Shown: piece by piece, positions 1-10,224 of the stretch
How positions within the stretch are numbered: the stretch's first letter is position 1
Layout: each line of letters starts with the position of its first letter
Assembly (NCBI GenBank): GCA_016271365.2
Contig: CM057451.1
Coordinates: 492,207,501-492,271,500 of the forward strand
Reading direction: 5' to 3'
DNA: 64,000 nucleotides
From: Neoceratodus forsteri
Taxonomy: Eukaryota; Chordata; Ceratodontiformes; Ceratodontidae
Notes under the pieces: generated by a model
What the model saw: the letters and a program-made list of their open reading frames with translations, nothing else
What the model was told of the DNA's origin: nothing
The model's database searches: none
Made by a program: the position numbers and the translations under genes

Positions 1-115
1 CCTTGGGTATGGGAACTAAACATGGCAACCCCCTCTCCAGTTCCCATTTCACCCCAGGGTGTCTCCTTGGCCCCACCACTGGGCCCTTGGTAATTCTGGG
101 ACAGCCTCCAGACCC
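1..115 (-). repeat. Dispersed repeat resembling the L2 5' leader
   Basis: This stretch resembles 30034-30110, which lies just upstream (minus strand) of the L2 endonuclease region. Shared blocks include the segment around 'TTTCACCCCAGGG' and 'ATCTCCTTG'/'GTCTCCTTG'. It may be the 5' leader of a second minus-strand L2 whose body lies outside the window. The boundary near 115 is approximate. Confidence 0.4.
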
Positions 116-139
116 ACAGATCAGGGGAAAGGCCATCTG

Positions 140-914
140 AAAGTATCAATGGACTGCTGGGCATGCTGATTACTGCAAAGAGGATTCTACTTCGGCATTG
201 GAAAGCCCCAAGCCCCACTCATATTCAGGAGTGGCTCTCTGAGCTGGGTAAAGCTACCAGCTATGAGAGGGTATATTATATTCCACTCAGGGCAAACTAG
301 CCATCTTCTCCATATTGCATTATCCCTGAAGGATGCTACTTACTCCAGCAGGAACTATCCAGCCAGCCCAATTAGGATCCCCTACACCTCTATTTTGGCA
401 AGCAGAGGTAATGTCTTGCTTTCATTACTGTATATGCCACACACATGAGATAAGGGAAGGGCGGACATCTTGGGGCTCACAGGAGCACCATAACTCCCCT
501 AATGCCAGTATCTCATGGGCCTCCCATTAGGTTTATCAGCCCAGAAAGTTTCCTAAGCCTACCTCTATGTGCTGGTCAAGGTGTACACACAGCAACTATT
601 GGTAACCCCAGCCCAATATACTTCCTAGGTACCTATGTGTATATCTGTAAAGTGCTGAGGCGGGTATAGTGAAAATATTTTCAATGCTATATTGCACCAG
701 TGCTTTTCTCAGTAGTCTTCTACATTTGATGTTAAACTGTATATTGTATGTATCAATACTATTCAGATTTACTGTTGTTTGTTCTGTTACAGTAGTAACT
801 TAGTCTGTTCATCCATGGGAGCAACCCTGGCTAGGTAATTATTCAATGGTTGACTTGTTATGTTGTGTTATTTAGGAAAACCAATAAAAATTTGAATTGC
901 AAAAAAAAAAAAAA
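140..914 (+). mobile_element. L1/Tx1-like LINE, 3' end with poly(A)
   Basis: The + strand at about 150-290 translates to a segment with 'LLRHWKAPSPTHIQEW', like the C-terminal region of L1/Tx1-group ORF2 proteins, where a conserved A-W-K-x-P motif precedes the C-terminal domain. About 600 bp of non-coding 3' UTR follows, then AATAAA near 884 and an A15 run at 901-915. Only the 3' end of the element is present, as expected for a 5'-truncated or heavily decayed LINE. The poly(A) directly abuts a CR1 segment, so this element probably inserted into or beside that CR1. Assignment to L1 versus Tx1 cannot be made from this little protein. Confidence 0.6.
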
Positions 915-2140
915 AGGGCAGGGCAAGACTGTGAAGAGGAGGATCAGGAAAAATCAGATAACCTGAATAGATACTTCTGCTCAATCTTCACAGTGGAGAA
1001 AGAGGGGATGGACCACACAGAAGCAGTAGGAACACTGTAGGGCAGGAAGTGGACACAAGTCCATTCACACAGGAATGAGGGGGGAAGTGGACACAAGTGC
1101 ATTCACACAGTAAAGAGTCCTGAGAGGACATGCAAATCCAAAAGTGGATAAGGCTATGGGTCTGGAAGAGGAATATCCAAGGTGCTTTAGGAGCTCAGGG
1201 AGGTACTGGCTGCCCCTCTGACAGCGTTATTCAATAACTCACTGGAAAAAAGAGTGGTTCCAGAGTACTGGGGGAGGGAAAATGTAGTCTCGCTTCATAA
1301 AAGCATCAGCAGGGAGGAGGCTGGCAGCTATAGGCTGGTCAATCTAACGTCAGTGGTGGGGAAGTTAATGGAAACACAGATGAAAGAAAGGCTAAGGAAG
1401 TATCTTAAATCCAGTGGGTTGCAAGATATGAGGCAGCATGGACTCATGGGGGGGTGGGAGGTCATGTCAGACGAACCTGATCAATTTCTTCGTCTGGATG
1501 ATAGGGAAATAGATCAGGGTGGGGCAGTGGACATGACCTACTTAGACTTCAGCAAGGCCTTTGATGACACCGTACCACACTGGAGGTTTATAAGGAAACC
1601 AGGCAGTTTGGGGGTGGGACCCAAGGTGGCAAACTGGGTATGGATAGATAGGCAACAGAGGGTGGTGGTAAACAGCACTCACTCTAATGTGGGTAGAGTG
1701 ACCAGCAAGGTACCTCAGGGCTAAGTGGTGGGATTAGTCTTCTTGAATGTCTTCATAAGAGATATTACAGAAGAGCTGGAAGGGAAGGTATGCCTCTTTT
1801 CAGATGATACCAGGATCTGATATTGGGTAGATACTCCAGAGGGAGTGAAAAGAATGAGTAGGGACCTGAGAAAATTCGAGAAGTGATCAAGGATATGTCA
1901 GATGGGTTTTGATGCAAAATAGTGCAAAATCATGCACCTAGGGCGCAGAAACCCAGGGTCAGTATATAAAATGGGGAGAGGCACTGACGGTCACAAAACA
2001 GGAAAAGACAGACCTTTGGGTTTATCATATCTGATGACTTCAAGCTGGTGGGCAGGTGACATTGCAGTAGACAGGGCCAGTGGGATGCTGGAGTGCATAG
2101 AGGGAATCACCAGCAAAAGGAGAGAAGTTACCACTGTATT
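915..2140 (+). mobile_element. CR1 LINE fragment, reverse transcriptase region (copy 1)
   Basis: A decayed non-LTR reverse transcriptase. The frame open at 1254-1724 carries the finger and palm blocks: 'YRLVNLTSVVGKLMET' and 'YLDFSKAFDDTVPH'. Further on, 'VCLFSDDT' near 1790 corresponds to the FADDT active-site block of CR1, here with Ser for Ala. A later frame (1932-2216) holds the segment preceding the LGV block. Stops and frame changes show it is dead. It starts abruptly after the L1-like poly(A) and ends near 2140 without the CR1 3' terminus. It matches the other CR1 copies near 10.2, 17.5, 37, 53 and 62.5 kb. Confidence 0.8.
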
Positions 2141-2425
2141 GATCCTTCAGCGCCTTCCTTCCTTCCTGAGGAAGGACAAGCTGAGTAGGGCTGCCACCTG
2201 TCCAGTTTTAGACTGATAATCCATTTTTAGGACCGTTATCCGTCATCTTCAATGTAGTCCAGTTTTGGGCTATTTTGAGTGCTCACACACTACTACTAAA
2301 ACCAGTTGTACTGTACAAATCATTCACTGTTTTGGCTGCATGTTCAAGTTACAAAGAAGTTCTGATGTCACAGGCCTTTGTTTGTAAAGCCAGTCTGCCT
2401 GAGAGGTGTAAAGTATATATATTTT

Positions 2426-2576
2426 ATGTATCGTTACAGTTGTCTCTTACGAGATAAGAAGGTTATCTCGTTTGATTTGAGCAAGAGGACGCAAAAGTGA
2501 AGCTGAGTGGTTCTGTCAGCCCAAAGCAGCACAACGTGAACCTTCTTATCTCGTAAGAGACAACTGTAACTATACA
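2426..2576. repeat. Inverted repeat, ~38-bp arms, 75-bp loop
   Basis: Left arm 2426-2463 and right arm 2539-2576 are reverse complements with about one mismatch, including 'TCTCTTACGAGATAAGAAGG' and its complement. AT-rich flanks extend the symmetry imperfectly. Part of the loop ('AAGCTGAGTGGTTCTGTC') resembles 35700-35740, which is also next to a short inverted repeat, so this looks like a dispersed fold-back family. Confidence 0.8.
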
Positions 2577-2858
2577 TATTAATATATTATGAAGCAGTGG
2601 AACTGCTTCTAGCCAAAAGACTACGATTTTGTTGACAATGTGAGTTTTCTATTTGTGCCCATTTTTTTGGTCTCCCCCGCTGTTTCATGTGCCAGTGGTA
2701 CATTCCATAAGCGGGGTGTTTATGTGCCGATGTTGGAAAGGGGCTAATTTGGAGCGTCACTTCTATGGTGGTGGGGAGGGGAGGAAGCGCTGATTAAAGA
2801 TTTTCATTTCTACTGTTGTTGAATGGTCCGTAAGTAAATACAGCCATTTTGCTTTGTT

Positions 2859-2884
2859 TGTGTGTGTGTGTGTGTGTGTGTGTG
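2859..2884. repeat. (TG)n microsatellite
   Basis: Uninterrupted TG dinucleotide repeat of about 13 units. Confidence 0.95.
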
Positions 2885-3699
2885 ACAGCGTTGCTGTGCT
2901 TTCACTAAACAGACTGATGCACCCCCACCCCGTTTTACAGTTCGGATGCTCATGTGACTGGAGAGTGTTCGTTGAAATACTGTGGTGGCAGTTTGTCGCA
3001 CTTCTACTTTAATACACAGATTTTTTTAAGCAAGATTCATCACATAAGTGATTCCCATCACGGCAATTCTGACAGGGACAGTGTGACAACTGAGAGTCAC
3101 CATGGCAGGAATCAGCTGTGGTAAGCAGTGCAAGGCAGCAACTGTACATCAATAAGAGGTACAGTAATGCTGCACTCTGATTACGGAGGCAATTCCACTG
3201 CTTTATAATTGCCATTACTGCCATTAGCAGTAAATCAACCTAATCTTTTCCACATTGAATTTTAAGTGGTGATAGGAAACAGTTTTTATACCTGTATATG
3301 CTCTTTTGTGTTCCTTTTTGTTTGTCTTATATTCTATGTTTTAGGCCCATTTTTGTTAAACTAATCACCTAATTTTTATTGCCTCTATCAATACATTGAT
3401 TACTTCTCTACTAAACCCTCAGTAGCTACTGCTCTTATTTTTATACTACCTGAAAATTCTATTACAGTTAGCTACACCATTACAAATTATTCAGGTGAAT
3501 AGCAAGGGATTCTGTGCCTGAAACCATGGAATGTCTTATAAATTTGAAAAGAAACAGCAGTAGCTGCTGAGTTAAAGGAACACAATGCAGAACTGAGGGC
3601 ACCACAAACACTGAGAATAAACTTATCAAAATTGGTCAGAGCATATCAGAATACACTGACATTGAAAAGAAAATGGGATGCGTGTTTAATAGAGGTCAC
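2885..3699. other. Non-coding intronic sequence
   Basis: AT-rich sequence with no coding signal, RNA gene or recognisable repeat. Confidence 0.6.
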
Positions 3700-3890
3700 A
3701 CCAGCAAGCTATAAATTAGCTTGGTACATCCAGCAGACCTGTGTTTGACTCCCACAGTCTCCACTTGTATACTATGTGACCCTGAGCAAGTCACTTAACC
3801 TCCATGTGCTCATGGTCACCCCTGTAAATGGGCCTTGTGCCCAATGGGAGCTACCTGGTTACCACAGAATAAATAAATAACAGTATAAAA
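3700..3890 (+). mobile_element. MIR/CORE-type SINE
   Basis: A tRNA-like promoter relic (box-B-like 'GTGTTTGACTCCC') is followed by the conserved MIR/CORE block 'TGTGACCCTGAGCAAGTCAC' and 'TTAACCTCCATGTGC', then 'CTGTAAATGGG' and an AATAAATAAATAA tail. The order matches the MIR core consensus. It is old and diverged. Confidence 0.75.
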
Positions 3891-4492
3891 TTATTTCCTA
3901 TCACTTTTAAAATGTACAATAATTCTGACATTACATGTGGCTTTGGAAGAGGGTTTGTTTTAAAGCAAATTTGCTGTAAAGTATTTTTTTTGCTGTCAAG
4001 ATAAGTGTGATGTGTTTTTTATTGTGTTGTAGATGTGGCAGTGTGTGTGTGTGTATGTGGGGTGCAAGGTATGTATTGATTAAGGTAATTTTGTGTGTAA
4101 TGTTTTACTAATTAAAAATAAAATATATGTATATGTATTTTTTACTAAAATTAAAATAAAAGTTTTAAATATTTTGCTTAAAATGGAAGGCTTTTGCTGT
4201 GTTGGGCTTGTTTAAGTGTTTTATTAGTGTTTTAAGTTTTTGGCAGTATGGGTTGTTTTTGGTTTTGTAGCTGTATACCAATCTAGTTGAAATAGAGAGT
4301 GTAAATGCTTAGCGAAATAGTTTGCTAAAATACTTGTGGCTTGCTTTCTGGAGTGATTGTGGTTTTGTATGTATTTCTTGCTAGATGGAATAGAGAGGTT
4401 GTTTGTTTCTGAGTTTTGGCGTTGCTGTGTCTGTACAATTTTGTGCATAATGCATACTGCAGTTAACAATTAAATTAAAAATTAAAGGACAC
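3891..4492. other. AT-rich non-coding sequence
   Basis: T-rich and A-rich sequence with a short TG run near 4040. No gene or clear repeat is seen before the inverted-end unit starts at about 4493. Confidence 0.6.
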
Positions 4493-4773
4493 CTAAATAG
4501 GTTATTTTAAAATAAAATTACTGAAATTGTAGTCATGTGGGGTGTAGTAAAATCCCATATCTTTTATGTGCAGAGCTTTGTGGTCCAATCGCGATTTTTA
4601 TACAGTTTTGTCGGGTTTGTAAAAAGTAAACAAATCGGCAGAGCTGTCAAATTCCACTGTTCAGTAGTACCTAAGATGGCTACTACATGGTAATGTGAGG
4701 ATGTCATCAGAGTGAGAACGCCCGGAGTGATAATGGTATTTGTTTAGAACTGTGTTTTTATTTTATTTTACTG

Positions 4774-5135
4774 TTATTGGAAAAATAAAATGCTGTTTGC
4801 AATTTTGAAACTGCTCCTGGTTCTTCTGTGCTTCCTGACCTGTGCCTCGATGGCAGGTGGTTTTAGAAGTAGGACAGTATCAGGTGTCACGTGGATGCAG
4901 ATGACACCAGTACCTGGTCCTTTTGGACACTGTTTTTCCAGCACTTCATTGTGCACTAGAGTCTGTCTGCTTCCTGAATCTATAAGTCCCTTCACATTCT
5001 TATCTCCTACCTTTACATCTGTTAAGTACTTGCCCCAATTTGCTAAGGACAAATCTGCTCCAGTGTCACACTTCTTACTATGGCAGTTTCTTGCAATATG
5101 ACGTGGCTTATTACGGTTATAGCAAATAAAGTCTT
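4774..5135 (-). pseudogene. Retroelement zinc knuckle and aspartic protease, decayed
   Basis: On the minus strand, about 5130-5085 encodes 'CYNRNKPRHIARNC', a CCHC nucleocapsid knuckle whose second Cys has become Arg. It is followed by a protease-like segment containing 'VKGLIDSGSRQTLV'. D-S-G is the catalytic triad form of retropepsin-like proteases and sits in the expected context of hydrophobic residues before and after. The frame then runs into 'EAQVRKHRRTRSS', a block that also occurs at the start of the upstream gag relic. The protease is therefore truncated and joined to a duplicated segment. No reverse transcriptase or integrase follows. Confidence 0.6.
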
Positions 5136-5209
5136 TGGGTGCAGATTTGTTACCCCCACCAGAGTTCTTATCAGACTTGGAGTTTAAATGGGAAAAAGAG
5201 TGTTACCGG

Positions 5210-5900
5210 TGCTTGGCTGTTAGCTCGCTGCTTTGGCGTCTGGCCATTTGGTAGTCTTCAGCCAAAGAAACAGCCTTTTCCCCACTTTCTGGTTGGTGTT
5301 CTTTTACCCAAACCTGTACATCTGTGGTTAGGATGTTGATGAACTGCTCCATTACAAATGTTTAAATGATCTGTGGGAGTGTTTTGCCCTCTGGTTGGAG
5401 CCATTTCATAAGGAATTCTCTGAGTTGGTTGAAGGTTTCTCGAGGACTGCTCGACTGAGTTATACTTCAGAGACAGAAATCTCTGCCTACAGGTCTCCCC
5501 TGAGATGTCATATCTTTAATGACCTCTTTTTACCAGGTCATAGTTTTCGGACTGTGCAGTGTCCATATTGCTGTAGGCCAGTTGGGCTTTCCTCGTCAGG
5601 TAAGGTACTAGTCTGTTTGCCGCTGGTAAGCTGTAGCAACCCTTTCAAAAGTTGTGTGTGCTTCGCTATCATCCGGAGCGTACAAATTTGTAAGTTTAAG
5701 GTCTTTTAAATTGTTCTTGTTTTGTTGCTCTGCTGGACCTGTGCCAGATCCACCAGCTTTGATAGCTTGCAAGGCATCCAGCCGCCGCTGCTCCAGTCGC
5801 TGCATCTCTTCTTTCTCTCTCTGCTGCCCTATCACTGCATCTCTTCTTTCCCCACTGCTCCTGGTTCTCCTATGCTTCCTGACCTGTGCCTCAGTGACGA
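5210..5900 (-). pseudogene. Gmr1-like gag with SCAN-like capsid segment, decayed
   Basis: Minus strand. About 5895-5615 encodes a charged, coiled-coil-prone stretch (around 'REKEEMQRLEQRRLDAL') and a capsid-like piece. Frameshifts and stops follow. About 5440-5225 then reads, in one frame with a single stop, segments such as 'PRETFNQLREFLMKW' and 'VWVKEHQPESGEKAVSLAED'. These match the SCAN domain pattern: P-R-E-x-F-x-Q-L-R-x-L-x-x-x-W-L-x-P-E, then W-V-x-E-H-x-P-E-S-G-E-x-A-V. Established knowledge: the SCAN domain of vertebrate zinc-finger proteins derives from the capsid of Gmr1-like Gypsy elements. The following zinc knuckle and protease argue for the retroelement rather than a host SCAN gene. 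Confidence 0.65.
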
Positions 5901-6052
5901 GGCTTGTTGTGTGGTGTGGAATTAAAACCTTTAGACTCGTGTTTGGGGCAGATCCTTTACTGTGCATGTGTAACACCTCTTCACACATGCACAGGAAAGA
6001 ATTTGCTCCAAACACACAGTCTAAAGGTTTTAATTCTACACTGCACAACAAG
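5900..6052. repeat. Large palindrome, ~70-bp arms
   Basis: The left arm (about 5900-5970) and right arm (about 5980-6052) are reverse complements with few mismatches around a roughly 10-bp centre. Each includes 'AATTAAAACCTTTAGAC' or its complement, 'CAAACAC' and the 'TGCATGTGT' block. It sits between the gag relic and the right inverted end. Confidence 0.8.
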
Positions 6053-6313
6053 CTTCTATATAAATACCATTATCACTCCGGAGCGCTCGTGCTGCGATGA
6101 AATCATCACATTACTACGTAGCGGCCATCTTATGGTACTACTGAGCTGTGGAATTTGAAAACTCTGCTGATTTGTTTACTTTTTTACGAACATGACAAAA
6201 CTTATCAAATCACAATTTCGGACCACAAGAAGCTCAGCACATAAAAGGTAGGGGATTATACTACACCCCTATGATTATTTCAGCAGTTTCATTTTAGAAA
6301 ATAACCTATTTAG

Positions 6314-8444
6314 TTGTTGGTTAATGATGGCCCAACACCATAAATGTATAAAACTGCAAGATTTTATTAACAGCTGCATGCACAGACAGCTTCAATAAAA
6401 ATATATTTACAAAAAACTAGCATTGAGAAGTGTTTCAGTTTTTCAGATGGGGCGCTACCCCCAAAAAAACAAGCTGACCAAGATGGCAGCATTGGCTTAG
6501 GCTGTTAAGGGATGCTCACCCAGACTCCTGAAACAAGCTTCAGCACAGTGTGCCTTTCCTGGTCAAAATGTCTAAAACAAAAATGAATACAAATAAAAAC
6601 ACTGCTACAGAGACCTTTAAAGCTGCCCTGTCGTTTCCCCATATTAAGCCTTCCCTGTACGTTATAGTCTGTGCCTTTTATGTTATGTCTGTAATTATAA
6701 TACACTATTGTAACTTGACGCAGGATGACCCTGGATATGGTCTTATGCTCAGTGGTCTATTTTCTTGTTGAAATACTGTATAACAGATTCAAATTCCGTT
6801 CAAATTCCCTGCTTCCCACTTAAGTCCCACTGTCGGAAGGCAGTCCAGTTTTTCTTTGCCAAATATGTTTTTTACAGATTCTTCTTTTCTTGCCTTAATT
6901 CTTCAGCTAGACTGTCTAGACGGTTTCTCACAGCCTGGTGAAGAGCTGAGGGAGTTTTGCTTTAGTTCAGGCAGAACCCCCAGCTCCAGCACCTGTGTGT
7001 GCTATTAGCATATTGTCAAGCAAGGTGCAGGGTTCTAGTGCCAGTTCATGCGTTTGCAATAAAAGACAAAATTTGATTCCTTTGAAGACTGTGGATGTTA
7101 TATAATTCAGTGGGCATTTTTTTTCTCATGTTTGTGTACGCTGGATTTGACAACATCTCCATCCCCTTGTTGCTCAGAGGAACTCAGCTAATAAGTCCTT
7201 TTACTATGGTAAGAGGTAGCATGGCCAAAACCATGAGAAAGAAAATGTTAAGTTAGAAAATTATCCACTGTCCAGCCCCACATACTTTACACCTCCCTGT
7301 GCCCTACTTTAAGATCAGCTGAGGCAGCTAGCTGGATAGTGCCCCAATTTAAAATGACATCCTAAATCTGTTGTCACCCCTTTTCAGCAAACCTCTAACC
7401 TTCCCACTTTCCAGAGGCTGATGCAGGGAGATTCTCAAGCCGACTCCTCATCTTGTCCACCCCACTCCAATATTTATTAATTAGTATGGACTACTTGCAC
7501 CTTTCTTCCCTCAACTCTCCCTGGTGCCTGTGTGTATAAAGGCAACTTTACCAAGGACTGTATGGCTGTCATCACCTTGTCTACTCTGAGATAGTTGTTC
7601 TCCACTCTTCTAGGCACTGTCTTGTACTGTATAAGTAATTTGCACTTTAGTCTCCTTTTGGAACCAGCACTCCTCCCTGCGCGGATGCATAAAGCCGTTT
7701 ATTCAACCCCTCTCTGTGAGGCTATGCAAGCCGCGCTGAAGGGGTGCTTGACCCCTGAGAGGGGGGGGGGGTTGAGACATCAGCAGTGATGATCGATGCA
7801 TTTGGTGATTCGCAGACTGCTGATGCCACTATTTGGAAGCAGATTGCAGAGGCAGTCTCACAAAAATAAGACGTAAAATGTCACCTTATCAGTTCCTTCA
7901 TACTGCATCCAAAACCACAGTGCTTCAGCAGCAAGCAGAAGGTTGGCTATCCCTTGCTGCTGACCACCAGTTCGCCATGCCACTGAACTTCCTGGTTGGG
8001 CAGCAAGCATCATGGCAGGGCTACGGATGATGCTGGGAGCATCTGTCATGTGTCAGAGCGAGCAGTGTAGCCTGTGCACAAGGCAGCTTACACCACTCGC
8101 TTCCAGAAAGCACCCTCAACTGTGTTGTGGCATGGGAGAGGGTGGCTGATCAACTTATCACAATCTGGTAAGTGTTCAAACTGCCAGTTGCACTGCAGCA
8201 ATCCGAGCACTTGGGTTGTCGCAGTGCAAATGTTACTGTGTAAACTAGGCTAAAGAGATTTTAAACTCCTGCACTGTTTTAGTTCACTACCACTGCAGAC
8301 TTTCATAGTAGCTGAAACAGATCACCTTACAATGCTCCCAAACATACTTATGCTTGCTTATCCTGTGGCAGCAGCTCAGCTAACTCTGCAGCACTTACAC
8401 GAGTATAAAATGCTGAGTGTAAACAGATCTAATGTATAGTGTGT
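6314..8444. other. Non-coding intronic sequence
   Basis: No gene found. Contains a G11 run near 7760 and scattered short open frames with no family resemblance. Confidence 0.6.
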
Positions 8445-8680
8445 AGTGATGCTCAGATAGTGCCTTTGTGGATCCAGTTGTAATCCGTCAGATAGTGGCA
8501 GTATCCGACCTAAGCTGGAGGTCGGATCCCAGGTTAGATCCCACATTATCTGAGGTTGGATCCAGGGATCCGTGGTCGGATCTGACTGCAGATCCAGGGG
8601 ATACAACCGGATCCGCTATCTGGCCGAACATCAGGTACCTGGTGATATCCTAGTTCATAGGATACTATCTGAGCAACACT
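8445..8680. mobile_element. GGATCC-rich TIR element, copy A
   Basis: The ends are inverted: left 'AGTGATGCTCAGATAGTG' and right the complement of 'AGTGTTGCTCAGATAGTA'. The interior is dense in GGATCC and ATCCG/CGGAT words in both orientations. The 10 bases before (TATAGTGTGT) and after (AATAGTGTGT) agree at 9 positions, which could be a target-site duplication. Related copies lie at 25477-25760, 30959-31247 and 51925-52274. No coding capacity, so non-autonomous. Confidence 0.7.
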
Positions 8681-8924
8681 AATAGTGTGTCCCAGTCACA
8701 CAGAAGTCTGCACTCATAGAAACGGGTTCATACTCACAGTTGCTTTCTTTTATTTCAGCATTCTGCAAATTCAATAATCGCAACTGCATGTTTGACGCGG
8801 CATACAAAGTGTATTTAGTGCATAACAATGCCATACAGTGTGTGGCCTGACTGTACCAGCACTTACTACACATAAGAGTTTCCCTGCAGAAAAGAGAGCA
8901 GCGTAGTCTGGAACTTTGAGCTCA

Positions 8925-9145
8925 GAATTGTGAATTCAGAAGTTCCCAGGATCAAATCCCACGGTTCTCACCACAGGTGCTGGCTCACTCTTGTGACCCT
9001 GATCAAGTCACTTGACCTCCCTGTGCTTCAGTCCTTTCTCTGGCTATAAAATTGGGTACAAATCAGAATCCCCACCTCATGAAAATGAGATGCTGTACTG
9101 CATCTTAGCCAGGGCTATCCTGGGTAAATAAACAATGTATACAGT
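8925..9145 (+). mobile_element. MIR/CORE-type SINE
   Basis: Contains 'TGTGACCCTGATCAAGTCAC', then 'TTGACCTCCCTGTGC', 'TATAAAATTGGGTA', and a tail ending 'GGGTAAATAAAC'. This is the MIR/CORE order on the + strand. A box-B-like 'GGATCAAATCCC' precedes it. Confidence 0.75.
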
Positions 9146-9204
9146 ACTAAAATAGGCATTCATCTAAAGTATGTGATTGTCAGATTGCATGATCTGCTTT
9201 AAAA

Positions 9205-9645
9205 AGACATTACAGCAATCCGGCCTGTCACTGCAGCGGTAGGTCTGCTGTTCGAATTGCCAGCGACCTGGGTTCAAGAGCAAGACAGGGATGTCAGTAC
9301 TGGCAGAGAGAAGGAGGCTCTAACATCTCAGGGGGCACTCTTCTCTTGGGTGGGAAGGAACACCACTTTGCTCTAACGCTGGTTCTGGTGGGTGAACAGA
9401 TGGCAGCAGCAGCCGCTTTGTGGGGAGGGAGTATTGTTATGCATTTATTAGGCGTGTTTGCCACGCACAGGATAGTTTGGATTGTGGTCCTTGTGCCAAC
9501 GCTCTCGCTTAAGGTCGGGACAGGGAAAAATAAGGGGTAAATCCCCCTCCACCACAGCAAGTATGATGGCTTGAAATGGCCAGATGGCGGTCAGATCTAC
9601 TCACTGGTCGGAGAGCATACGCACCAATTAAATAAATAATAACTC
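9205..9645 (+). mobile_element. tRNA-derived SINE, + strand
   Basis: The head has box-A-like 'CACTGCAGCGGTAGGTCTGC' and box-B-like 'ACCTGGGTTCAAGAGC' at tRNA spacing. A unique body follows, with a tail 'AATTAAATAAATAAT' near 9627-9645. It resembles the heads of the minus-strand GC-rich SINEs at 15.7, 23.7 and 35.9 kb, but the body differs. Confidence 0.55.
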
Positions 9646-10224
9646 TGAACATACAGTGGGAGTATAGTGTAGGTGAAGTGATTAGGGGGGAAAACGTTGA
9701 CTTATCGGTCTTTTGTCTTAATAGTCTTATCCTGAAAGGGTGTGATCTCCTACAAATATATCCAGTCTGGGCTTAGAGTAGTACTGCAATAAATAAAGAG
9801 CAGTATAGCAGGCCCAAAAACTTCCTTAAAAAACATGGCTCAGGTTAGATAAACCAGGAATAAATCTCAGTGTAGATAGTTAAAGATCAAGCCCCGGTGG
9901 GAACTGTTTCTGTCACTAGCTATTTTGGGGGGAGGTGGTTATGGAAGCTTTCCAGAAAAAAAAGGACGATCATGGAGACCAGGTGCTACCGCCAGCCAAG
10001 TGTCAAACAAAAGACTCAGCGCTCAAACTCCTACTCAAAGAACAAAGCAATGAGATGCTGCTATACAGAAACTTTATTTAAAGAAAATAGGCGGCTGTAG
10101 TAAAAACATGGCGGGCTATGTGATGGCCCTTTAATTTGGAATTTGAATGCTGAGCCTTTTGTTTTTGATTCTGGAAGCTTGTTGTTATGCCACATAAAAT
10201 GTTTACTGCGCGAATACGTATTTA
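9646..10224. other. Non-coding sequence
   Basis: No coding signal, RNA gene or recognised repeat was identified. Confidence 0.6.

Larger units (their letters stand above)
4493..6313. mobile_element. Unit with ~256-bp inverted ends enclosing a Gmr1-like gag-protease
   Basis: Segment 4493-4748 is the reverse complement of 6058-6313, with scattered mismatches and small indels. Outer ends read 'CTAAATAGGTTATTTT'. The interior holds a minus-strand gag-protease relic and, at 5900-6052, a large palindrome. Inverted ends are typical of DNA transposons, whereas the gag-protease interior is typical of LTR retrotransposons, whose ends should be direct repeats. Possible explanations are a DNA transposon that captured a retroelement fragment, an inverted-LTR rearrangement, or two nested repeats. 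No clear target-site duplication is visible next to the ends. Confidence 0.6.

Noticed and set aside
4790..6100. + strand open frames (103 and 148 codons) across the inverted-end unit
   Set aside because: Antisense to the gag-protease relic, which has recognisable motifs on the minus strand.
4493..6313. Endogenous retrovirus
   Set aside because: No envelope, integrase or RT sequence, and no direct LTRs. Gag resembles Gmr1-like Gypsy elements.
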